Part shown: positions 11,094 to 22,773 of the stretch, piece by piece | How the letters are laid out: the number at the start of each line of letters is the position of its first letter | How positions within the stretch are numbered: position 1 is the stretch's first letter | NCBI RefSeq assembly: GCF_027744825.2 | Contig: NC_071343.1 | Coordinates: 12,754,866-12,818,865, forward strand | From: Synchiropus splendidus | Lineage: Eukaryota > Chordata > Actinopteri > Syngnathiformes > Callionymidae | Direction: 5' to 3' | DNA length: 64,000 bases | Position numbers and translations under genes: made by a program | The notes under the pieces: model-generated | Told to the model about the DNA's origin: nothing | Seen by the model: the letters and a program-made list of their open reading frames with translations, nothing else | Database searches by the model: none

Positions 11094-12560
11094 ATGGCGA
11101 CGGGGCTCAAGTGTATTCCGTTTTGTTCTTGCTCTCTGCATCTGGACGGCTTGTTCCCAAGCGAGGGGTTGAGGTCGTGGTCCATGATCTTCACAATCAT
11201 CAGAGGTTTGAATAAAGTCTTACAAGCACTGATCAAGACAAGACTGGGGCGTTATCTGTTGTAGAGACTTAATAAAAGGTAACAATGAGGAGAAACACCC
11301 GGGCTTCCTTGTGGATCTCTGTGTCTAACAATCTCACAGATGTCACAACTATCACAAGTGGATGTGTTGCTGGAGTCAGTTTTGGGTACAACATTGCCAC
11401 ACTAAAAACAAACAACCAAAACACCGACTGAAGTGCACCGATGTGCTGAGAACCCAACAATAAACAATAAGTAAACCGTAGTTATATTGGTGGCTGTAAT
11501 TAGAACCATTGTGTCTTGTTTTAAAAGTGTTCTGTAAAAAAAAAAAAGAAAAATATTTTAAAGCTAAAATTGCTAGTACCAATGAATTGTGGAGCACCTT
11601 GATCTTGATATTTGGGCAGATGGCAAAAAGAAGTACTTTTTAGTTAGCCAAGATGCTTCTGAAAGAGATTTGAATGAAGTGTTCCAAAAATGAGTGATGT
11701 TTTGCAATTCTGTCATTCAGAATCAATAAATTGATCATTCCATTTTGTTGCAACTGTTACACATGTGCATGTCCGTTCTTTAGAACAGATAAGGTTTTTT
11801 AAAAATACGTTTTTGTATATATTATAGCTGCATCAGGATGTAGAGGACGCGTTAACGTTTTTAAATTGCGCATAGTTTGTCATCAAAAGAGCAATTTGAA
11901 TAGGTTTTGTCATTGAATAGAATGCGCTTATTGTTCAGAGCAATAGCATCAAATTCTTTTTTTTAATGCCTTTTCTTTTGTATGCAGAGATTAAATGTTG
12001 AATTTATAAGTGGTTAATCACAATTTGATTAATTCCCCTATCATAATTGTCAAAATACTTAAGAATTTCAGTTTTGTATCTGTCTTCATTTGTACAAACA
12101 CAAAATTATGCTGAAGAATTTCTCCTCTCCTCTTGAATTCCAAACAATAGCGGCCTTCGTGATGACCTCTACTCGCTTATATTGATGAGGTGGAAATTCA
12201 GAAATAGCGTAATTGTCCTTTTAATCATGCGCTTAGTTTGAAATGAAATATTAATAATTAAATACTGTATGACTGCGTTGAGTTCTGACTTTGGTGAATA
12301 TTGAGGGCGTGAGGGTGGACCGCCTGAAGGGGGCGCTGCGAGCTGTCCTGACAGACTGTTCGCCAAATGGTGATCGATTGTGCCGCTGCTCTGTCTCATA
12401 CAAAGACGAGGACACACACAACCATAGCAGATACGAATATGTGCCGCAAGTGAGTAAACAATGCTCCTATCCTTCAAACATGCTATTGTTCTGGGTGTCA
12501 AAACTTCTACTGAGGAAAATGACAACTCGTGAAGTAAAAAAAATATACACAAGATGGTGA
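11094..12560. other. Intergenic DNA, crystallins B-C, first part
   Basis: No gene is supported. A GC-richer island at about 12300-12460 has a short open frame ending at a possible donor (caagtgagt), but I recognise no protein. A CTCF-like string (gaagggggcgctgcg) lies at 12326-12340. Confidence 0.4.
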
Positions 12561-12561
12561 C

Positions 12562-12953
<392 letters not shown>

Positions 12954-12959
12954 TATGAT

Positions 12960-13920
12960 CAAACAACCTTCAACTTATATTAGCCTTATCATCGTTTCTC
13001 TCGGAGATCAAAGTTTGTTTTTTGTTTTAAAAATCCCACATAAATGAACCTCATTCACCAGTCAATACCACATAATGTGCCTAAGTGTTTAAGCAACACT
13101 GGTTTTCTCCTTGGAGCACATATTTTATTTCCCATCTTGCACTGATCTTCCTCTTGCCTCACTTATTCTCTCCTGAGAAATCTGATATTATTAGAAAATG
13201 GCCTGTAAAAATTGTTTCAGTGTGAAGCAGCATCTGACCCATTGATGTCCGCTGTCAGGTATCTCGGGGTATTGTGTTGTGTTTAAACACATGCAAACCA
13301 TTCATATAGTAAGCTCTTGAGGGCCACATAAATATGTGGTGGGCTGAATTTGGCCCCCAGACCTTGAGTTTGAGGCCCTGGTGCGCGGTTGTTTCCCGAG
13401 GCAGCACAAAAATTCAAAATGTTTCCTTCTCCAAAATGATTAAACCGTTCACTCTGTGGATTGTGAGTTCATTTTTAAAATAATCAAACTTGTTTTTCTT
13501 CTCTTTTTACTCTTCAGAGAATTCATAAATGTGAAAAAGTCATTTTTTCAAAGGAGCAAATATCGTCATTTTAAAATTATTTTGTCATATCTCACTTATG
13601 TCTCAGTTTTTATGTGACCTTGTGTAAATTAATTTTGAGGTTGTTCTGATGCCGTCTGAAATCTGCGTTGCACTTCACTGTACATATCACGAAACATATT
13701 CACATGAGTTCTGGGTCCCTCTGTTGGAGGTGTGGTCTGTCATTTCTGCGCAGCGGCGATGTTCAAACCATATATGGAGAACCTTCTGACCAATGAATGC
13801 CGCACACACAAAGCTTATGCTTAATACACACAATGCAGATGGCCGCTGCCAGAAATGTATGGATGGAGGATCACTGTCACACATTGGTTGTTCAGATCAG
13901 CAAAAGTCACACTGCGAATT
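12960..13920. other. Intergenic DNA, crystallins B-C, second part
   Basis: No gene is supported. At 13322-13375 there is a dispersed-repeat fragment (gggccacataaatatgtgg followed by gaatttggcccccag) that resembles the ends of hAT-type elements common in fish. The rest is unique AT-rich DNA. Confidence 0.45.
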
Positions 13921-13925
13921 CATCA

Positions 13926-13977
13926 CCTTTGAACATTTGAATAACAACAAGACATGGCCCCGGGGGGCTCTATAAAA
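13926..13977 (+). promoter_or_regulatory. Promoter of gamma-crystallin C
   Basis: TATAAAA at 13971-13977, preceded by two Sox-like strings (cctttgaa at 13926-13933, aacaacaag at 13943-13951). The start codon at 14046 has an ideal Kozak context (gccaccATGG). Confidence 0.6.
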
Positions 13978-14045
13978 AGCCGGGGGAGCCGTGGAGTAAG
14001 CAGAGCAAGTCGAACCATCCTCTGAAAACAACCAAAACCGCCACC

Positions 14046-14728
14046 ATGGGCAAGGTAATTGGATTTTCTTTTTACATGCGTCCATGTTTCGGTAAGATGA
14101 ATCCAAATTTCAGTGGAAACTTCTCCTTTTCAGATCATTCTGTTCGAGGAGAAGAACCTGCAGGGGCGCTCCACTGAGCTCACTAGCGACTGCACGGACA
14201 TCTCCTCTATCCTGAGCAGAGTCCAGTCAGTCAGGGTGGAGAGCGGCTGCTTCATGGTCTATGAGCGCACCAACTTCCTGGGTATGCAGGTGTTCCTGAG
14301 GAGGGGCGAGTACCCTGACATCCAGCGCCTCCTGAGCATGGGAATCACACTCGACAACATCAGATCCTTGCGACTGATCCCCACTGTAAGATAGCTGAGT
14401 TCATGGCGACCGCCTGGTCACCGTATTTACATGACCACCTTTCTCCCCACAGCACAGGGGACCCTTCAGGATGAGGATCTATGAGAGGGAGAACCTTAGC
14501 GGCCAGATGAACGAGTTGGTTGAGGATTGCGAGTCCATCCTGGATCGCTTCCGCATGTCCGACTGCCAGTCTGTTCAAGTGCTGGAGGGTAACTGGCTGC
14601 TGTTCGAGCAGCCCCAGTTCAGAGGCAGGATGATTCTGGTCAGGCCCGGCGAGCACAAGAGCGTGTCCAGCATGGGCCTGAGCAGCATGAGGATCATGAG
14701 CATGAGGCGCATCACTGACATGTGCTAG
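14046..14728 (+). CDS. Gamma-crystallin C, gammaM type, 3 exons
   Basis: Exons: 14046-14054 (MGK), 14134-14385 (84 codons), 14453-14728 (91 codons plus TAG); 178 residues, about 13 Met. Domain 1 has [13 protein letters not shown] and [17 protein letters not shown]; domain 2 has [14 protein letters not shown] and [14 protein letters not shown] and ends MRRITDMC. Exon 2 is three codons longer than the 81 typical here; the extra residues lie near the end of the domain ([13 protein letters not shown]). Only one Trp remains, in domain 2. Introns are very short (79 and 67 bp). AATAAA at 14751-14756. It is closest in style to genes D, E and H (acidic helix [12 protein letters not shown]), and it converges with gene D. 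Confidence 0.93.
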
Positions 14729-14759
14729 ATTTCTGTATTTGACTGAAGTGAATAAAACT

Positions 14760-16100
14760 GACGTGTAAATGACACACTTCCCTGTCTGCTCTTGGTTTTT
14801 GGAGTTCATCATCCTGGACAGTTCCTCATGGGGCTCTCAGGAGGGGACACACTGGACAGCTCCCCAGACTCACAGCACTATATTATTGTCGACATCAGAA
14901 CGAAAATTTAATGACCTTCATAATATGAGTTTTGGATCCCAACTATTAAACTGAAATTACTCTCCATTGACACATAAAAACTGCTTTACTTTGCATGTTT
15001 TGTTGTATTTAAATCCACTCACTGACACATGCACACCGACCAAGCAGTGACGCCTTTAGCTAATGCAGTATGAATTTGATATATGCAGTAAAATGAACCT
15101 TAAAGTAACCACCAAAGCACTGTTAGAGTAGAAAAGCAGATGCCCAAAGTTACAATCCCAAACATCTTTTGTCTGTGTAGTTGAATAAGTTTTTCCCAAT
15201 TTGTTTCATAAACAGTTAAATGCCAATGTCCTCTATGGGACAGCAGGTGGCAGTAGCGTTCTTGAACATGCGTGCACAACCCAGTAGAAAGTAGAGCATG
15301 TGTGGAATCAGTGACAAAATGTTATCACGTTATCTTTGTCCCGGTACAAAATCAAAATTAATACACTGAAATCTAACCTAATCTAATCATAACCTTTCAA
15401 TGCGTCCCACCAAATTGATGTATCTGGTTGGAGCAGGAAAAGATTGTGGTCACCATTGTGCTTCAATCTTCAGTATTCAAACGTCGGAAGACTTGGGGGT
15501 CATGTGATGTCTCATTGATGCTTGATGTATCCTATTATAAACAAAAATTGAACATATTCTTCTCTGGGTTGTTGGTCTGATTGTACAGCTTCACTTACTT
15601 CAGCAAAGAATCTCAATGCCGTAGGTTGATCAGCGCCTCTTTGTCTGTTGTTCTCATCTGGAAATACATTGAGATGATGTAATATTTTTTAAGTTTTTCA
15701 GTTTACGTGATGTCTGTAGTTGTTACTTTTTATCTTTGTCATGAAAAAAATGGTGTGACTGACTCCAACTTGGATGGTCAGGATGACTCTGAGCAGCAAA
15801 CCCCATGTTGTTACATTTTTTACAGTGTTTAATGTTGACACCAAAAAAAAAAACAGTAGAGTTGTGTGAACCTTTCTAGGTTCTCAAACTTGCAGATTAT
15901 CTATTACTGTATTTTAATTCAGCTTCTTTTTAATGCCACTGAATATAGTTGGAAAATAAATTATGGAAAAAGAACTTGTTTTGCCTACTCCTTGTTTTAC
16001 TGAATTCAAACTAATATTTGGGCACATGGAGCCATTGCGGGTTACAGTAGAAATACATCAATGGTCACTCCAAAGTAAAGAAATGCAGAGGTCATAGGTA
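14760..16100. other. Intergenic DNA between convergent crystallins C and D
   Basis: No gene is seen. A strong CTCF-like match (cagcaggtggcagtag) lies at 15241-15256. The rest is AT-rich. Confidence 0.4.
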
Positions 16101-16140
16101 GCTTTTGAATGCCATGCTCTTTATTTCAAATCATAATTGT

Positions 16141-16831
16141 CTAACAGATGTCGGTGATGCGCCTCAAGCTCATGATCCTGATGCTTCCCAGGCCCATCTC
16201 CCTGAAGGTCCTCTGCTCGCCGGGCTTCACGTAGATGACCCTGCCTCTGTGATGAGGCTGCTCGAACAGCAGCCAGTGACCCTCCATCACCTGGCAGGAC
16301 AGGATCTCGGACATGCGCAGACGCTCCTGGATGTTCTCAACATCATCCATCAGCTCGTTCATCTGTCCGGTCAGGTTCTCCTTCTCAAAGACCTTGATCC
16401 TGAACTGACCTCTGTGCTGTAGTGAGAGTTAGAGAATGGTTACAAATCTAAAGCCCACAAAGCTGAGCTGAGATTCACTTGCCACTCACCACAGGGATCA
16501 GACGGATGGACTTGATGCCACTGCTCATTCCAACCAGGCTCAGGTTCTCGATGGACTCGCCTCTCCTCAGCAGCTGCTGGGTTCCCATGAAGTTGGGGCG
16601 CTCGTAGATCATGAAGCAGCCGCTCTCCACCCTCACAGACTGGACCCTGCTCAGGTAAGTGGAGATGTCGGAGATGTCATTGCTGGTCTCGTGGGTACGA
16701 CCCTGGAGGTTCTTCTCCTCATGCAGGACGATCTGAGGTGGAGAGAGAAAAGAGTGTTAGTGTTTTCAAGAGCAGGAGCAGGATGAGTTTTCAGCTTCCA
16801 CCTTGGCCATGTTGATGTCAGAAGTGGTCAT
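16141..16831 (-). CDS. Gamma-crystallin D, gammaM type with N-terminal extension, 3 exons
   Basis: Minus-strand exons: 16802-16831, 16490-16732 (81 codons), 16141-16416 (91 codons plus TAG); 182 residues. Exon 1 encodes MTTSDINMAK, seven residues longer than the usual MGK; the internal Met-Ala-Lys aligns with the ancestral start. Domain 1 reads [13 protein letters not shown] and CFMIYERPNFMG; domain 2 reads VFEKENLTGQMNEL and [13 protein letters not shown] and ends RITDIC. About 11 residues are Met, one is Trp, and only three are Cys, few for a gammaM protein. Poly(A) signal (reverse complement) at 16120-16125. It is a twin of gene E: the only amino-acid difference I find is Glu in NIQERLRM (Asp in E). 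Confidence 0.94.
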
Positions 16832-16903
16832 GGTGGGAGTCGATGAGCTGTTGCTGTTGCTTCTGCTCTTGCTGCACTGCTGTCCTGCTGGATTTAACCC
16901 TTG

Positions 16904-16968
16904 CTTTTATACCTGACCAGAATGTACAGAGCCAGTGGGCCCCCATTGTACAAAACCCTGAGCCAGCA
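16904..16968 (-). promoter_or_regulatory. Promoter of crystallin D: TATA, Sox and Maf sites
   Basis: On the minus strand TATAAAAG occupies 16904-16911. ACAATG (Sox-like; CATTGT on the plus strand) is at 16944-16949. TGCTGGCTCAG, a near match to the Maf recognition element TGCTGA(C/G)TCAGCA, is at 16958-16968. The same layout recurs at genes E, G and H. Confidence 0.65.
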
Positions 16969-17353
16969 ATATGGTATAGACCAGAGTAGGAAACCGCTGC
17001 GCCCAGAGGAAACCTCTGTCAGCAGTAGGGGACCACAGGCAATCTGTGCTGAAATAATCCATCTTTAATTTGCGCTGGATTTCAATGAAGAAGCTTCTCA
17101 CTGTAATGCGGCAGCAACAACCTTCCGGTCGCCTCATGAATGATCTCATTTAAATCACATGAATCCACCTACTTATTATTAACTTTGCAGTCTGAAAGTA
17201 CAATCTACTCATGACGGTAGTACTAATGTTTAGTTGACATTATCAAATATAAGAATGACACTCAGTCTGAAAGCAGATTTCAAGAATGTGAATTTTAATG
17301 ATGACATTTTAGATATGAAGTATGAATCCCGACAATATGTGGGGCGGGGGATG

Positions 17354-17387
17354 ACAATGGGGGCACCTGGCTCTGTACATTCTGGTC
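17354..17387 (+). promoter_or_regulatory. Orphan copy of the D/E promoter box, no gene attached
   Basis: acaatgggggcacc followed by tggctctgtacattctggtc reproduces the stretch between the Sox-like site and the TATA box of genes D and E, with only about two or three differences. It is in the opposite (plus) orientation. The TATA box itself is not preserved, and no crystallin exon follows. It is probably a relic of an inverted copy. Confidence 0.6.
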
Positions 17388-17902
17388 TCGTAACTGTACA
17401 GACCAGCCCATTGTGGTGACAGCTGGGTGACAGGACCCCATTATGCGCTTTGTCAAGCTGAATCGAATGATCCCTCGCAGAGCCACACAGTGATCTTAAA
17501 AGGAAGAATTATTTTTGATGCTATGAATGAATACATGAAAAACAAACTATTATTTCGAACACATTTCTGTACTGGTCAAATGTTAATTGACTTTTTTTTC
17601 CTTCTCATATTTCTTAAATCAAGACACATTTATTAATACCTGACAAGGAAGTAAGACTGAAATCAATTTGTTTGTATTTTGAGACATTTATTAAATGCTT
17701 GTGAACACTTTACATTTACAGGTCATGGATCGGGCTCATCGTGAGAAACACCCAACTGGTTGGCTGGGCCACTCCCTGGTCGACTCAATAGAAGAAATGT
17801 TTGAAGACCTCAAGTGGTGACTACATTTTGATGATTGTTAGATTGAGCAACTTTACTTGAGGAAACTATAATAAGTAGCGTGTACTATGGAATTGTATGT
17901 CA

Positions 17903-17906
<4 letters not shown>

Positions 17907-17942
<36 letters not shown>
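17907..17942. repeat. (TA)n microsatellite
   Basis: An uninterrupted TA dinucleotide run of about 36 bases. Confidence 0.97.
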
Positions 17943-17943
<1 letters not shown>

Positions 17944-19492
17944 CATCTGCTAGCTAACATTGTAAAGCTAATGTTAGCTTACTTTTATCTGTGCGACACA
18001 AGCTAAATTAGCATGTCTGCGGAATATAAAACTACTTCATATTGTCCATAAACAACCATGTTGTGTAGTACAAATGCAGAACAAAAACTACATGTTCACA
18101 TCCATTCGACTTTAATACACTTGTATTTTAATCCAAGCCAATCCGTACTCCGCTGAAGGAGCGAAGCTGATGTAGTAGGCTCTGCTACTATCTGGATGTA
18201 CTGTATCTTCATGGGAATTTTTCACAGAATTGTATCCTTACTTCCATTATATCTGTCCCATGTCATCAAGTTCAAACATGGGAACGTAGCTAGTTGAGCT
18301 ATTTCTTTTTGTTAATAATGACTGTCAACAATGAGGTAGAATGTTGGGTGTAGTGTGTATTACATTAAGATTGTGCATTTCCCTCTGAGCTTTTGTTTGG
18401 AAAGCTCTAGACAGGGATTGACTCTAGTGACCTGCGACCCTGTCTAGCAGGGTCAAGTGGTCAACATTGAAAGCAAGAGACGGGGAGTTAACAGGTGTTT
18501 TACCTGGGGATTTTCTTAAGGATTTGTCAAAGTTGTTTTCTTTTTTTTTATAAATTCAATATTTCTGCTTGTACTTGCCCCAATGGTTGTTGCAAACGTA
18601 GCATGATTTGCTCTGACGTTTCTGAAGATATTTTAACATTGATATCAGTCCCCGTATATAGAACTTGTGTTTGTATGTATTTGAATCCTCAAGGAACCAG
18701 ACAGGGATGAAAACTGCTCTTCCGCTGTTGTGAACTGAAGAGTTATACATTTATATATATATAGCAATAGTAAATAATAGTGACAAATGCTGTTCAGTTA
18801 AGTAATGATTACAGGTCTAATATTCAATGTTGCTGATCATTTGGTGTGGTTCAAATGAATCATTGATGTTATGTATATTTTAATATGAAATTCAAACAGT
18901 ATATTAAATCCAGTTGGAGTTTTGCACATACACCTGCATGGTTAAAGAATTATCCAGGGAAGGTGCATCCTATGAATGAAAAATAAATAAAGGAATAACT
19001 AAAAAACAAAAAAAAGTAAATTTTTATATAACAGTCATTTATCATCTCAGCCTTTCCCAAATAATTTGAGGCAAAGTCACATGAGACTCATTGTTCCTGC
19101 CCTGGACTTGTCATCTCATTCACCATTTCATGTTAGAAAAGTTCTTCTTATTTTTTAATGTTGAAATGTCATCTCCGGAAAGGTTATTGTGGTACGTGTA
19201 ACTGGGAACTTTGGCCATGAAAGCCTTGAGGTCCTGTTGGAACCTTTGCCTTCAATACTGTCTAAACAGTTATAGATATTTTCGGACGTAAGCTTTATCA
19301 CTGTTTAGGAGTTTTTTTTATATATGTATTTTGAATAGCCAAGTTTTTTTTATGGTCACATTTGGTCTTTTTTTATACTGGATACAGTACAGTCATTCAG
19401 TTGTATACACTTGTGAAACACTCCAAGTAAAGAAATGCAGGGGTCACAGGTAGCTTTTGAATGCCATGCTCTTTATTTCAAATCATAATTGT

Positions 19493-20183
19493 CTAACAGA
19501 TGTCGGTGATGCGCCTCAAGCTCATGATCCTGATGCTTCCCAGGCCCATCTCCCTGAAGGTCCTCTGCTCGCCGGGCTTCACATAGATGACCCTGCCTCT
19601 GTGATGAGGCTGCTCGAACAGCAGCCAGTGACCCTCCATCACCTGGCAGGACAGGATCTCGGACATGCGCAGACGATCCTGGATGTTCTCAACATCATCC
19701 ATGAGCTCGTTCATCTGTCCGGTCAGGTTCTCCTTCTCAAAGACCTTGATCCTGAACTGACCTCTGTGCTGTAATGAGAGTTATAGAATGGTTACAAATC
19801 TAAAGCCCACTAAGCTGAGCTGAGATTCACTTGCCACTCACCACAGGGATCAGACGGATGGACTTGATGCCACTGCTCATTCCAACCAGACTCAGGTTCT
19901 CGATGGACTCGCCTCTCCTCAGCAGCTGCTGGGTTCCCATGAAGTTGGGTCGCTCGTAGATCATGAAGCAGCCGCTCTCCACCCTCACGGACTGGACCCT
20001 GCTCAGGTAAGTGGAGATGTCGGAGATGTCATTGCTGGTCTCGTGGGTACGACCCTGGAGGTTCTTCTCCTCATGCAGGACGATCTGAGGTGGAGAGAGA
20101 AAAGAGTGTTAGTGTTTTCAAGAGCAGGAGCAGGATGAGTTTTCAGCTCCCACCTTGGCCATGTTGATGTCAGAAGTGGTCAT
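19493..20183 (-). CDS. Gamma-crystallin E, gammaM type, near-identical twin of D, 3 exons
   Basis: Minus-strand exons: 20154-20183 (MTTSDINMAK), 19842-20084 (81 codons), 19493-19768 (91 codons plus stop); 182 residues. I can find only one residue that differs from gene D (Asp in NIQDRLRM). Silent differences are visible in exon 2 and exon 3, for example in the codons for PNF-MG and for the Ser-Val before RVESG. Introns, UTR and promoter are also almost the same, so the duplication is recent or kept uniform by gene conversion. Poly(A) signal (reverse complement) at 19472-19477. Confidence 0.94.
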
Positions 20184-20255
20184 GGTGGGAGTCGATGAGC
20201 TGTTGCTGTTGCTTCTGCTCTTGCTGCACTGCTGTCCTGCTGGATTTAACCCTTG

Positions 20256-20320
20256 CTTTTATACCTGACCAGAATGTACAGAGCCAGTGGGCCCCCATTG
20301 TACAAAACCCTGAGCCAGCA
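20256..20320 (-). promoter_or_regulatory. Promoter of crystallin E: TATA, Sox and Maf sites
   Basis: TATAAAAG at 20256-20263, ACAATG at 20296-20301 and TGCTGGCTCAG at 20310-20320 (all minus strand). Spacing is identical to gene D. Confidence 0.65.
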
Positions 20321-20335
20321 ATATGGTATAGACCA

Positions 20336-22740
20336 CTGCTGAGGCCTGTGCTGTACTCTGTCACATGACTGGGCCCTCGAAGACTTTGGAATTTTTTTTT
20401 TTGGGCCTTTTTTTTTCTTTTTAACACAAAGGCTTTAAATAAACAATGCAGTGGTTGACAAAAGAATCTCCTGTATGAAAGGAAACAGTAAACGAAACTG
20501 TAAATATCAGCAGTTATAGCTGCTGGTATTCATTGACAAAACGTTCCGCTCATTGCTTTGTTACCAAATTATTAACCACAAATACCAAATTGAATAACCA
20601 CAAAAGAATAAAAAAGATACAGACAACATTAAATAATCAGGGATCAAGGATCCAGGCCAAATTTATTTTTTAAATTATTTGCTACAGACCACTGTTTAAG
20701 CATTTTCAGTCTTCATTGGGAGAACACAACTTCTACTTTTATATTGTAAATTATTACATGATCATTGATATGCAGTGTTTTCATTACAAATATAAGGTGC
20801 TTGATAATCGTAGTAGTCATTAATATAACAATGAGAATCATAATCACAAGATCCAACTAAAACCATTAAGACTGTATTCAACAGCAATAGCATTTATATG
20901 GAGCGAGATAAGCCGGATTTAGCGTCTAAAAACATTTGTCTGAATACATTTATATTCTTCAAAATTAGAAAAAAATGTCACAGCTAAATTGCTGAAGCAA
21001 TACATTAAATTAATTCCCAAATGTTATTACATAAAGTAGTTGTAATATGACTGTATACTGAAGTTTATTTCTGGGCCATGACCCTTTTTTTTCTTTCACC
21101 TACTGTATCTGTTTCATATGAGCATGAGCGACGTGACTGTCTGCCCTCTGATGGACTTGTGACCTGCCCAGGGTGTCACCCGTCACTAACACAATGAGGC
21201 TGGTTTAGGCTTTTGTGACCCATGACCCCGTCTAGACGGCAAGAGTTTGGCCATGAATCATGACATGGATTTTTCCTGATTATGAAATATGTGCACTCAC
21301 TAGTTCACCATGGGCACAGCACTTTCACATCCACTGGCTGCACGTTTGAATGCATGACACCGTGTGTTTCTTGTTTTGAGCTCACAAACTCAGCTAAATA
21401 GCTGAACCTAATATGTACTAGCTGTTTTTTTGTGCTTCCACTATTGTGGATATTTGGGATACTATATCACATGTATAATCTGTGGCAGCTGGAATTAGTG
21501 TACTGGGAAAAAAAACCTTTTATTTCCAATTATACTATTTTTTGTGTGTGAATAAATTATTTTTTACTGTAACTGATGAATCAAAATGAACATATTAAAG
21601 TCCCAGCCACACTTGAAGACATAAGTATAATCAGCAAATCATTGTTTTGTCAAAATATTATGATGTGTTATTTTTAAATAGTACCACTTCTAATGATGTA
21701 TTTTCATGAATAATTACACACAACAAAACAAGTACTTATTCCTACTCAACACTGGTTAATAATCATAATAATATCAGGCCTCAGTTTCCTCAACAGTAAC
21801 AAGCTCTTCACGTATGTGGACTGCTGCATACATACATACATCTGCTTAGTCCTGTTATCCAGAGCCTATCCTAGTGGTCAGTGGGCAATACAACCAGTTT
21901 CATCTACAAAGGCTTTTTGAACTACTATGGGTAGAAGGAGGGAATTTCCGTTGTAAATAGAGTAAAAATGAGGAACCGACTAGCAAGAGATGGAAAGTCA
22001 ACGGGAGAAACTCAACAAACTAGCTGATATATATTAAATTATAAAAAGAGCTGCATTTAAGTTACAACAATAACAATTTGAAATGATCCAAATATAATTA
22101 ATATCATGACTGAACCTTAAGGTTTATGATTTTAAGGTAGTTCAAAATGACCACATTTTTATTATAAAAATGGAGCTGTGTTTGATGGGTGTTATTATAA
22201 ATTTGAATTTAAGAGATGATTTAATACTTGTGCGTTGGGTAAAGAACATGCTCATATCAGGGAGCGACAAAAGTCATGTGTTCGTTAGTCATATTCCATG
22301 GTTTTCCAAATGTTATTCATGACTTGTGCTGCCTCCTGTTTGTGTAGTTGGAACACTGTGACACTACCACCACCTGCTGTCCGATTGATCTTATTGCAGT
22401 CAATGAAATTTCAAATGCGAGTTTTAACGAACAAAGTAAAGGCAGTGCCATTAATATTGGGTTAAGAAATCCCATTGTGGCCGATTCTCTGAGGGCCTGT
22501 CTGGTAGTTTGTACTGAGCCAGGAAGAAAGTAGAGACTGAGAGTCAGCCATTTTGAAAATACCTTAATTCATACAGAAGGACTTTGTTTCTTGTTGACCT
22601 ATTTTATTTATGAGAATGGACAGACATTCTACTTGGACTAAGATCTTACCACCATATTATAGTGTTCCCCATGCTTTTTTAAATAACACTATATGTGTGT
22701 TGATCAGTAGAAATGAGACACGTGCATGTCATGTTTTGAA
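20336..22740. other. Intergenic DNA between crystallins E and F
   Basis: No gene is supported. AT-rich unique sequence, with fragments resembling dispersed fish repeats around 21140-21240 and 21840-21900. A CTCF-like site in reverse orientation (accacctgctgtcc) lies at 22369-22382. Confidence 0.4.
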
Positions 22741-22773
22741 TTGTTTATTTCAGAAATTATGTTCACAGGGGAT

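Larger units (their letters stand above)
16067..16983. repeat. Copy 1 of a 917-bp duplicated block containing gene D
   Basis: This block and the one at 19419-20335 align along their whole length at a constant offset of 3352 bases apart from a one-base indel near the left edge. It covers 3' UTR, all exons, both introns and the promoter. Similarity stops abruptly at both ends: just before the run cactccaa on the left, and after gtatagacca on the right. Confidence 0.9.
16984..19418. other. Spacer between duplicated genes D and E
   Basis: Not part of the duplication. It contains an orphan promoter-like copy (17354-17387), a (TA)n run (17907-17942) and AT-rich sequence with short fragments reminiscent of dispersed fish repeats (for example around 18410-18470). 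No gene is supported. Confidence 0.5.
19419..20335. repeat. Copy 2 of the 917-bp duplicated block containing gene E
   Basis: Partner of 16067-16983. Differences are a handful of substitutions, mostly synonymous or in non-coding sequence. Confidence 0.9.

Noticed and set aside
12291..12560. 89-codon frame in a GC-richer island with a possible donor site
   Set aside because: No recognisable protein and no partner exon found. It may be a decayed exon or chance.
17440..17500. Possible eroded crystallin exon downstream of the orphan promoter (a short RMIP-like peptide)
   Set aside because: Only a few residues match, and they could be chance in such a short stretch.
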